From assembly GCA_028702895.1 (NCBI GenBank), contig JAQVNZ010000012.1, positions 1 through 19,388 on the forward strand: a stretch of DNA of 19,388 bases. Direction: 5' to 3'. Of the stretch, positions 1-5,779 are shown one piece after another (positions within the stretch are counted from its first letter, which is position 1; every line of letters begins with the position of its first letter). The notes below the pieces were generated by a model. That model saw only the letters and a program-made list of their open reading frames with translations. It was not told where the DNA came from and searched no databases. The DNA is from Candidatus Iainarchaeum sp. (GTDB taxonomy: Archaea > Iainarchaeota > Iainarchaeia > Iainarchaeales > JAAZKV01). The position numbers and the translations under genes are program-made.

Positions 1-781
1 TAATCTTAAAACCATGTTCTTGTAATCTTAAACCCATATCCATATCTTCTGTTAAATTATTTGGATCATAATCTCCAACAACATCAAAAACTTTTCTCTT
101 AAAAACAGTCATAGGACCAGGAATCACTGACATAGAATCAATGTAAGATAAAATAGTACACCACAAACCAAAACTAGTAGCATATTCAAAGAATTGTATT
201 CTATGCAATAAAGAACCCTTCTTATCAGGAAGAATTAAACACGTAACCGCACCCACTTTTTCTTCTTCAAAATAACCAAGTGTTTTTAACAAAACATTTT
301 CTTCCGGATACGTATCCGAATCCATACACGCAACGAATTCAGTTTTAATAGTTTTTAGCGCGGTGTTTAATGCGATTGCTTTACCTGAATTCTTTTTTAA
401 TTTAATTAATCTAATGCCTTTTTGTTTTTCTAAAAAATCTCTAGAACCATCAGTAGAACCATCATCAACAAAAACTAGTTCTAGTTTACCAGGATATTTT
501 ATTGCTTTAATATGTTTCATACAATTTTGTATTGTTCCCATAGAATTGTATACCGGGACTAAAACAGTTACACTTCCAAAACGCTTAGGATATTTTGCTT
601 TACCAAAATCTTTTTTATCCAAGTGTACTAATAAAAAAAGAACCATTACATAAAGTAAGAAAAAATTAACTATTACAAGAGTAAAAATAACTGGCAAAAA
701 TAAACTAAATAATAATAATCCAACTAAACAAAATAAAATAATTGCTAAAATACTTCTTTTAACAAACGATAATTTCATCAT
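1..781 (-). CDS. Membrane glycosyltransferase, family 2 (partial)
   Basis: This gene runs off the left edge; 260 codons of the amino-terminal part are visible. Two hydrophobic stretches (about residues 10-28 and 30-53) anchor it in the membrane. A GT-A fold follows: VLVPVYN at 73-79, DDGSTDGS at 106-113 (nucleotide-sugar binding), DSDT at 154-157 (the DxD metal site) and TEDMDMGLRL at 244-253, the ED acceptor/catalytic motif of processive polysaccharide-type GT2 enzymes. The QxxRW motif and carboxyl-terminal membrane helices would lie outside the window. It probably transfers sugar from a nucleotide donor to a surface polysaccharide or lipid-linked glycan; the substrate cannot be read. The first of two adjacent ATGs (781) is chosen because a TTATTAAA box is centred about 26 bp upstream, which suits a leaderless transcript; 778 is the alternative. 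A possible link to glycosylation of the nearby S-layer protein is inference. Confidence 0.88.
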   Translation of the reverse strand, partial: MMKLSFVKRSILAIILFCLVGLLLFSLFLPVIFTLVIVNFFLLYVMVLFLLVHLDKKDFGKAKYPKRFGSVTVLVPVYNSMGTIQNCMKHIKAIKYPGKLELVFVDDGSTDGSRDFLEKQKGIRLIKLKKNSGKAIALNTALKTIKTEFVACMDSDTYPEENVLLKTLGYFEEEKVGAVTCLILPDKKGSLLHRIQFFEYATSFGLWCTILSYIDSMSVIPGPMTVFKRKVFDVVGDYDPNNLTEDMDMGLRLQEHGFKI

Positions 782-942
782 AATAAAATAATACTAAAAC
801 ACTTATTAAAAAGGTTAGGTTATCAAATAAAATTGTTAATTATTAAAATAAATAAAAAAATTATTTTAAAAAATTTTAAAACAATAGTTTGATTAATATA
901 AAAAACGATTTTATTTTAAAATAAAATTAATAAACTATCATA
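782..942. other. Intergenic spacer with glycosyltransferase promoter
   Basis: There is no gene here. A TTATTAAA box at 803-810 is the likely TATA box of the glycosyltransferase. An 18-bp sequence (AAAAACGATTTTATTTTA, 901-918) recurs exactly at 1960-1977, so it flanks the HEPN/MNT pair on its 3' side. The rest is A/T runs. Confidence 0.5.
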
Positions 943-1371
943 TTATAATTTTATTTCTAATAATTCACAAACAACTTGAAAATAACCATTAGCCAAAGTT
1001 TTTACAAAATCACACATTTCTAAATCAGCATCTAAACCAGAATATTGTATTCTATGCCTAGTGAATCTTAAATCATCAATTGCATTCAAAAAACTAATTA
1101 ACTCAATTTGATTCGCATACAATTTTCTAACTGCTAAAACTAAACAAGAGTGACTCCGCTCAGAATAACCTTTTTTAAATAATAAAGCTTGATTACAACA
1201 AAAAATAGAACTATACCCAACAATAACTGCAACGTCAAATAATTCTGCATTAATATTCACACTAATAGCACTTAAGAATTTTTTTGATTTATTAATTGAA
1301 ACTAAAACTTTGTTTTCCATACTACTATCTTTTTTTATAAATCCTTTATTCAAACACTCTTCAAAATTCAT
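943..1371 (-). CDS. HEPN-domain protein (toxin of an MNT/HEPN pair)
   Basis: This 142-residue all-helical protein resembles HEPN domains: a central Y-S-S-I-F helix followed by ALLFKKGYSERSH (62-74), then LRFTRHRIQY (101-110). HEPN proteins of toxin-antitoxin pairs are usually metal-independent RNases with an Rx4-6H active site. Here the equivalent segment is R102, R105, H106, R107 and Y110, so R105-x4-Y110 fits but a histidine in the canonical place is not seen. This matches the wider PF05168-like HEPN group better than HepT. The start ATG overlaps the TGA of the upstream nucleotidyltransferase gene (ATGA), so the two are translationally coupled. The pair order, antitoxin first, is standard. 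RNase activity is inferred from family and context, and the altered motif makes it uncertain. Confidence 0.75.
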   Translation of the reverse strand: MNFEECLNKGFIKKDSSMENKVLVSINKSKKFLSAISVNINAELFDVAVIVGYSSIFCCNQALLFKKGYSERSHSCLVLAVRKLYANQIELISFLNAIDDLRFTRHRIQYSGLDADLEMCDFVKTLANGYFQVVCELLEIKL

Positions 1372-1913
1372 AAATTATTTCCCTTCACTAAAATACTTCT
1401 TTTTAACACAGCATCAACAAAAACATTTTTTTCTAAACTCATTTTTCTCCACTCAACCCAATTATAAATTGTTAATTGAATAGGCCTATTTATTGTTTTC
1501 TCAAAAATCGACAATAAACGAAAATCAATATTTTCTTTAGTGCCAATCACTAATAAATCTAAATCGCTTTTCTCATCAAATTCACCACTAGCAAAACTAC
1601 CATAAATTGCAAAAGAATTAGCATTACTCACAATTTTTTCTAAACCAATTTCTTTAAACCATAATAATGAAATCGTTTTTTTTAATTCTTTAACATATAT
1701 ACTTTCATTGTTTAATCTAAATCTTTTTTGATTACTAATTAAATCTACTAAAAAAATTTTTTCTTTTAAAAAAAAATCGCAATAATATTTTGAAGAAGCT
1801 TTTGATAAAACAAGTTTTCGTGATATTTCACTAATATTTAGAATAGTATTAGGATTCAAACAAAAAAAGTTTAGAATCTTAAAACCAACAAAGGAATTGA
1901 ATTTAGTTAGCAT
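1368..1913 (-). CDS. Winged-helix nucleotidyltransferase (MNT antitoxin)
   Basis: Residues 8-70 look like a winged helix-turn-helix (ISEISRKLVLSKASSKYY is the recognition region). Residues 100-181 are a minimal nucleotidyltransferase: YGSFASGEFDEKSDLDLLVIG has the exact GSx10DxD signature (G105, S106, D117, D119). MNT antitoxins of HEPN pairs are known to neutralise the partner by transferring AMP to a tyrosine near its active site; Y110 of the neighbouring HEPN protein is a candidate. The ATG at 1913 has TTTATATT centred about 26 bp upstream, so the transcript is probably leaderless. Direct repeats of GAACGATT on the coding strand bracket the TATA box, which suggests that the winged-helix part represses its own operon (inference). 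Confidence 0.8.
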   Translation of the reverse strand: MLTKFNSFVGFKILNFFCLNPNTILNISEISRKLVLSKASSKYYCDFFLKEKIFLVDLISNQKRFRLNNESIYVKELKKTISLLWFKEIGLEKIVSNANSFAIYGSFASGEFDEKSDLDLLVIGTKENIDFRLLSIFEKTINRPIQLTIYNWVEWRKMSLEKNVFVDAVLKRSILVKGNNL

Positions 1914-1925
1914 TAAACAAAAAAG

Positions 1926-1969
1926 AATCGTTCAATATAAAAAACAATCGTTCGCTTATAAAAACGATT
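1926..1969 (-). promoter_or_regulatory. MNT/HEPN promoter with AACGATT boxes
   Basis: On the minus strand GAACGATT occurs at 1953-1946 and again at 1933-1926, exactly 20 bp apart, with the TATA box (TTTATATT, 1943-1936) between them. A third, inverted copy (AATCGTT, 1969-1963) completes an inverted repeat with the first. Two to three copies placed around a TATA box look like an autorepressor site. Confidence 0.5.
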
Positions 1970-2734
1970 TTATTTTACACCATAAATCTTTTGATTAACT
2001 AAGTCTAGTATTTCTTGTGCGTTAGGAAAAATACTTTTTATAACCATGAAATTTATTAGACTACTATCATCAACCCTAGATGAAACAATAACCTTGTTTT
2101 TTTCTATGATAACACTAGGTTTACCCTCGTTAATTAGAATAATCCAATTAGAATCATTGATTATTGCATTACACTCTTCACTATTAACCATGTCACTAAC
2201 TTCTAGTGAACCATTATTAGTTTGACAATACTTTAATTCACCATCTTCATAAACCCTGATTAATTGTATAACATTTATTTTATTATAATTTAATACAATA
2301 TTCCATAATTGCATGGAATTAACCATTATTGGACTAATATTGTTTTCTTGTAATGCTGGTGAAACGTAAACTGTTTTCTCGTTTTTTATTATATTAAAAA
2401 AACTATTAGGAGTATAATAATTAGAGTTAAATGAAACATCATTAACAACAAAAGAATACTTGTAAGGACTATACACGAATAAGAAATAAAAGAATATTAG
2501 TAATAGAATAATACTGGCACCGATTATTAGAAAAGCTTTTTTATCATCCACATGATGAATTACGTTTTCTTTAATTATAACATTATTTTCTGCTTTATTA
2601 ACATTACTGGGATTATTATTTATATTAATAGAAATATTATTTTTAGAATCTTTTTTTGCAATAGTTTTTTTAGGCAAAGAATTTTTTATAATATTTTTTT
2701 TTGAAATCTTTTTACTAGCATCTTTTTTTACCAT
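1970..2734 (-). CDS. Unknown membrane-anchored protein
   Basis: I do not recognise this family. Counting from the chosen ATG (254 residues), residues 1-65 are rich in lysine and asparagine and look disordered. Residues 67-89 (AFLIIGASIILLLIFFYFLF and on) form one transmembrane helix, and about 160 residues follow that would lie outside the cell if the lysine-rich end is cytoplasmic. The outer part has two cysteines (in KYCQTNN and SEECNA) that could pair. The open frame extends 18 codons further upstream (to 2788), but TTTAATATT centred about 25 bp before 2734 supports the internal ATG. The extra 18 codons would place a hydrophobic stretch over the promoter. The gene stands alone between the MNT/HEPN pair and the first ATPase. 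Confidence 0.6.
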   Translation of the reverse strand: MVKKDASKKISKKNIIKNSLPKKTIAKKDSKNNISININNNPSNVNKAENNVIIKENVIHHVDDKKAFLIIGASIILLLIFFYFLFVYSPYKYSFVVNDVSFNSNYYTPNSFFNIIKNEKTVYVSPALQENNISPIMVNSMQLWNIVLNYNKINVIQLIRVYEDGELKYCQTNNGSLEVSDMVNSEECNAIINDSNWIILINEGKPSVIIEKNKVIVSSRVDDSSLINFMVIKSIFPNAQEILDLVNQKIYGVK

Positions 2735-2815
2735 AAAAAAATTGTTTTCCAATAATATTAAAAACAAGACTATTTTTGTTTTAAACAAAAAGATTTAACA
2801 ATTTTTTTAGAAAAA

Positions 2816-4051
2816 TTATTCTAACAACCATTTCCAAACTGGTTTAACAATAACTTTTATACCATCTTTTTGAAGTACTTCTTCATCATCAAACGTTAAT
2901 AATAAACCTTCTTTTAGATTATGTGTTTTACAAGCGTCAATCAAACCACTAATTTCTCTAACCTTGTTTTCTTCATTCAACTGATAACAAACTTGTATTG
3001 CTTCAACAATATTCAAACCTTTTTTTATAACAAAATCACATTCAAATTTTTCTTTATAATAATAAATTTCTTTACTCATTCTTTTTAATTCTAAAAAAAC
3101 AATATTTTCAAGTAGTCTTCCTGAATCTTTTGAAAAACGAAAACCAATAAGTGATGCTAACGCATTATCAATACAATACACTTTTTTATTAGCATAAAAC
3201 TGGTTTTTTAATGATTTGTCAAATTTTGCAACTTCAAAGAATAAAAAACTATTTTGAGCATAAGAAAAATATTCTTTAATTGTTGTAGCTGAAGAAAGCC
3301 CAGTAATTTTTCGAACTTGATTATAACTTAACAGTTTCCCAATATTACTAATTGCATAAAAAAACGCTTGTTTAAGCATTTGTTCAGAAGGAAGATTATA
3401 ACGAACAATTATATCTTTATACACAATATTTTCATACAATGACTGCAAATATAATTTATTTTTAGTTTTTAAATATTCTGGAAACCCCCCAAACTCAAAA
3501 TACTCTAGAAAATATTTTTTTAACTTAGCCCTATTTTCTAAAGAAAAATTATTTGAATTAATTTCTTCATTATTAAACCTCAAAAATTCTTTAAAAGAAA
3601 AAGGAAATAAATTATAATTAATAGTCCTCCCAGTTAAATGAGTTCCAAGTTCACGACTAAGCATAGTAGCATTAGAACCAGTAACAAAAACTTTTTTTCC
3701 AGATTCATGTAATCTTCTAACAAATCTTTCCCAACCCAAAATATTTTGTATTTCATCAAAAATAAAAAAATCTCTAACTCCAAATAATTCAAGCAAAATT
3801 TCCTCTAAAACAGAAAAATCTTTAACTGTGAAACCTATAAATCGTTCATCATCAAAATTAACATAATAAGCATTTTTTTTTATTTCAAGTAAAAGAGTAG
3901 ATTTTCCACAACGCCTAACGCCAGAAACAACAACTACAAAAGGAGAGGAAATTTCTTTTTGAACACTTAAAAACAAATCTCTTAATACAACATCTTTTTT
4001 CTTAAATTTATCTTGAGAAAACAAAATATCTTTTAAAATACTCTTATTCAT
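2816..4051 (-). CDS. AAA ATPase with DUF4143-like tail, paralogue 1
   Basis: This 411-residue ATPase belongs to the large archaeal/bacterial AAA_14 plus DUF4143 group, whose biological role is unknown. Walker A is GVRRCGKST (44-52), Walker B FFIFDE (95-100), and a sensor-like TGSNA is at 125-129, followed by LTGR (139-142) and the typical PFSFKEFL (150-157). The tail has ECDFVIKKG and IQVCY, a PD-(D/E)xK-like core in which the usual ExK is replaced, and ends in PVWKWLLE. The last 82 residues are nearly identical to paralogue 2, but the first three quarters are only distantly similar. The ATG at 4051 has TATTTAAA centred about 26 bp upstream (leaderless). A perfect 21-bp palindrome touches the TATA box. 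Membership in the family is clear; a cellular function is not. Confidence 0.85.
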   Translation of the reverse strand: MNKSILKDILFSQDKFKKKDVVLRDLFLSVQKEISSPFVVVVSGVRRCGKSTLLLEIKKNAYYVNFDDERFIGFTVKDFSVLEEILLELFGVRDFFIFDEIQNILGWERFVRRLHESGKKVFVTGSNATMLSRELGTHLTGRTINYNLFPFSFKEFLRFNNEEINSNNFSLENRAKLKKYFLEYFEFGGFPEYLKTKNKLYLQSLYENIVYKDIIVRYNLPSEQMLKQAFFYAISNIGKLLSYNQVRKITGLSSATTIKEYFSYAQNSFLFFEVAKFDKSLKNQFYANKKVYCIDNALASLIGFRFSKDSGRLLENIVFLELKRMSKEIYYYKEKFECDFVIKKGLNIVEAIQVCYQLNEENKVREISGLIDACKTHNLKEGLLLTFDDEEVLQKDGIKVIVKPVWKWLLE

Positions 4052-4072
4052 AAAACAAAATAAACAACAAAC

Positions 4073-4104
4073 TATTTAAAAGCATTTGGTTTGTCAAACC
4101 AAAT
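4073..4104 (-). promoter_or_regulatory. TATA box and 21-bp palindrome, ATPase 1
   Basis: The TATA box TATTTAAA (4073-4080) lies about 26 bp before the ATG. Immediately upstream is a perfect palindrome: arms ATTTGGTTTG (4084-4093) and CAAACCAAAT (4095-4104) around a single base. It covers the expected BRE site, so a bound dimeric repressor would block TFB. The 1-base centre makes an RNA hairpin or terminator unlikely and a DNA operator likely. Confidence 0.6.
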
Positions 4105-4176
4105 AAACTCATGTTTATTATAATTGACGATTGTAATACTAATTGTAAATTATTCTATTAAAAAAACTAGTCAAAG

Positions 4177-4227
4177 CTTTTCATTAACAAAAAGAAAACA
4201 CACCCAAGTCTTTCCATTAACAGAAAG
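4177..4227. repeat. Paired hairpin elements with common CATTAACA loop
   Basis: Two 18-bp elements 33 bp apart share the loop CATTAACA. The first has stem CTTTT/AAAAG (4177-4194) and the second CTTTC/GAAAG (4210-4227). The stem differs at one position on each side and pairing is kept, a compensatory change. A third relative, in inverted orientation with a changed stem, lies in the ATPase 2 promoter (5627-5644). Confidence 0.5.
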
Positions 4228-4240
4228 GTTTTTGATAAAC

Positions 4241-4312
4241 GTTTTTTGATAAAAAATTTGAAAATTATTTTAAAAAAAAATTATTTAAAAAAACTATTTT
4301 TTGTTTTAAAAA
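4241..4312. repeat. 72-bp direct repeat, copy A (3' of ATPase 2)
   Basis: This matches 5659-5729 with two substitutions and one missing A. The two copies lie on either side of the ATPase 2 gene in the same orientation. The sequence is almost all A and T but not simple: it contains GATAAAAAATTTGAAAATT and ACTATTTTTTG blocks in the same order. Confidence 0.65.
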
Positions 4313-4344
4313 CAATAAACAAATTAATTGTTTTTTTAGAAATT

Positions 4345-5595
4345 TTATTCTAATAACCATTTCCAAACTGGTTTTACTTCAATTTTAATATCATCTTTTT
4401 GAAATATTTCTTCTTCATCAAACGTTAATAATAAACCTTCTTTTAGATTATGTGTTTTACAAGCATCAATTAAACCACTAATTTCTCTAACCTTGTTTTC
4501 TTCATTCAACTGGTAACAAACTTGTATTGCTTCAACAATATTCAACCCTTTTTTTATTATAAAATCACATTCAAATTTTTCTTTATAATAATAAATTTCG
4601 TTACATTTTGATTTTAATTCAATTAACACAATGTTTTCTAATTTTCTCCCATCATTTTTAGTAAATTCAAAAGACACTGACTGTGCTAAAGCAATATCAA
4701 CTGCAAAAAATTTTGAGGGACTATTTTGTTGTTTTTTAATAGAAAACGCGAACAAGTCTATTGAAAATATTAAAAAAGATGATTCTAAATAACCAATATA
4801 ATTTTTAATAGTATTAATCCCCGCATCATAATTTTTTTCTAAAGAATACAAACTAATTGTTTTACCAATATTACTAAGAATAAATAAAGATAATTTTTCT
4901 ATTAAAGATTTATATTTTATATTATATCTCCCAATAACATCTTTTAACAAAATATTTCTATAATATTCTTGTAACAAATCAGTTTTATTAAAAAGCAAGC
5001 TTTCTGGAAAACCTCCTCTAATAACAAATTCTCCAAATAATCTCTTTGCTTTCGCATTAGATTCAATAGTATTATTTAATTTAAACTCACCCACAAATTC
5101 TTTAAAACTAAACGGATAAACTCTAAATTCTTTATATCTACCAGTTAGAGCAGAAGCTAGATCTGAGGACAATAATTTTGCGTTAGACCCAGATAAAATA
5201 AATTTATATTTTTCGTATAATCTACTAACCCATTTTTCCCATAAGGGAACGTTTTGTATTTCATCAAAAAAGAAATAAACTTTTCCTTTTGGATTTTCAA
5301 ATTCTAAATAATATTCTATTAATAAATCCAAATCTTTTGGTTCAATAAAAGCTAATCGTTCATCCTCAAAATTAATATAAACTTTTGAATGAACTTCTTT
5401 TTGACCATCTAAATATTGCATTAATGCAAACATTAACGATGTTTTACCACAACGTCTAACACCACTCAATACTAAAGCTTCTTTATAATTTAGAACTGGT
5501 ATTATGGAATCAAATAATAACCTTTTTTTTAAAGGTATTTTATATTTTTCTTTACTTTCCTCAAAAATTCGAAAAACAATATTCTTATCAAGCAT
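4345..5595 (-). CDS. AAA ATPase with DUF4143-like tail, paralogue 2
   Basis: This is the same family as the preceding ATPase. Counting from the start of the longest frame (5643), Walker A is GVRRCGKT (61-68), Walker B VYFFFDEIQN (122-131), SGSNA is at 151-155 and PFSFKEF at 177-183. The tail has ECDFIIKKG and IQVCY and ends in PVWKWLLE. Three in-frame starts exist. ATG 5595 (MLDKN) is chosen because TTTATATGG (5625-5617) is centred 26 bp before it. ATG 5601 is the nearest alternative, and 5643 would lie upstream of the TATA box. The 255 bases at its 3' end match paralogue 1 at about 93 percent (17 differences counted by eye), far more than the rest. It lies between 72-bp direct repeats, like a moved or duplicated cassette. 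Confidence 0.85.
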   Translation of the reverse strand: MLDKNIVFRIFEESKEKYKIPLKKRLLFDSIIPVLNYKEALVLSGVRRCGKTSLMFALMQYLDGQKEVHSKVYINFEDERLAFIEPKDLDLLIEYYLEFENPKGKVYFFFDEIQNVPLWEKWVSRLYEKYKFILSGSNAKLLSSDLASALTGRYKEFRVYPFSFKEFVGEFKLNNTIESNAKAKRLFGEFVIRGGFPESLLFNKTDLLQEYYRNILLKDVIGRYNIKYKSLIEKLSLFILSNIGKTISLYSLEKNYDAGINTIKNYIGYLESSFLIFSIDLFAFSIKKQQNSPSKFFAVDIALAQSVSFEFTKNDGRKLENIVLIELKSKCNEIYYYKEKFECDFIIKKGLNIVEAIQVCYQLNEENKVREISGLIDACKTHNLKEGLLLTFDEEEIFQKDDIKIEVKPVWKWLLE

Positions 5596-5616
5596 ATACA
5601 TGAATAGAAAGAAATA

Positions 5617-5645
5617 CCATATAAACCTTTCTGTTGATAGCAAGG
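5617..5645 (-). promoter_or_regulatory. TATA box and imperfect palindrome, ATPase 2
   Basis: TTTATATGG (5625-5617) is the TATA box. Directly upstream is an imperfect 20-bp palindrome beginning CCTT and ending AAGG on the minus strand (5645-5626). Its core, CTTGC-TATCAACA-GAAAG, is an inverted, diverged copy of the hairpins at 4177-4227. It takes the same place next to the TATA box as the palindrome of ATPase 1 but has a different sequence. Confidence 0.5.
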
Positions 5646-5658
5646 TTTTTTAGTGATG

Positions 5659-5729
5659 GTTTTTTGATTGAAAATTTGAAAATTATTTTAAAAAAAATTA
5701 TTTAAAAAAACTATTTTTTGTTTTAAAAA
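5659..5729. repeat. 71-bp direct repeat, copy B (5' of ATPase 2)
   Basis: This is the partner of 4241-4312. Its right end runs into the T-tract (minus strand) of the S-layer terminator. Confidence 0.65.
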
Positions 5730-5764
5730 AAAAGAATAGAAAAGGTTCTTAGTGAACCTTTTCT
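5725..5764 (-). terminator. Hairpin terminator of the S-layer gene
   Basis: A perfect 11-bp inverted repeat (AGAAAAGGTTC, 5738-5748, and GAACCTTTTCT, 5754-5764) has a 5-base loop. On the minus strand it is followed by a run of nine T (5733-5725). It begins 15 bp after the S-layer stop codon, where a strong terminator is expected for a highly expressed gene. Confidence 0.75.
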
Positions 5765-5779
5765 GTTTATTTTAAATCT

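Larger units (their letters stand above)
4105..4344. other. Gene-free stretch with two hairpins and direct repeat A
   Basis: No gene is seen. It holds two related hairpin elements (4177-4194 and 4210-4227) and copy A of a 72-bp direct repeat (4241-4312). The segment next to the stop codon of ATPase 2 resembles the segment next to the stop of ATPase 1, so the similarity of their gene ends reaches slightly into the 3' flank. Confidence 0.5.

Noticed and set aside
363..653. Plus-strand 96-codon open frame
   Set aside because: It is the shadow of the glycosyltransferase on the other strand, whose DxD and ED motifs are intact.
4084..4104. Transcription terminator
   Set aside because: The palindrome has a 1-base centre, no T-run after it, and lies at a promoter, so an operator fits better.
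4052..4344. tRNA or other structured RNA gene
   Set aside because: No GC-rich stems, cloverleaf or conserved RNA motif is visible here or elsewhere in the window; the palindromes are explained as promoter sites.
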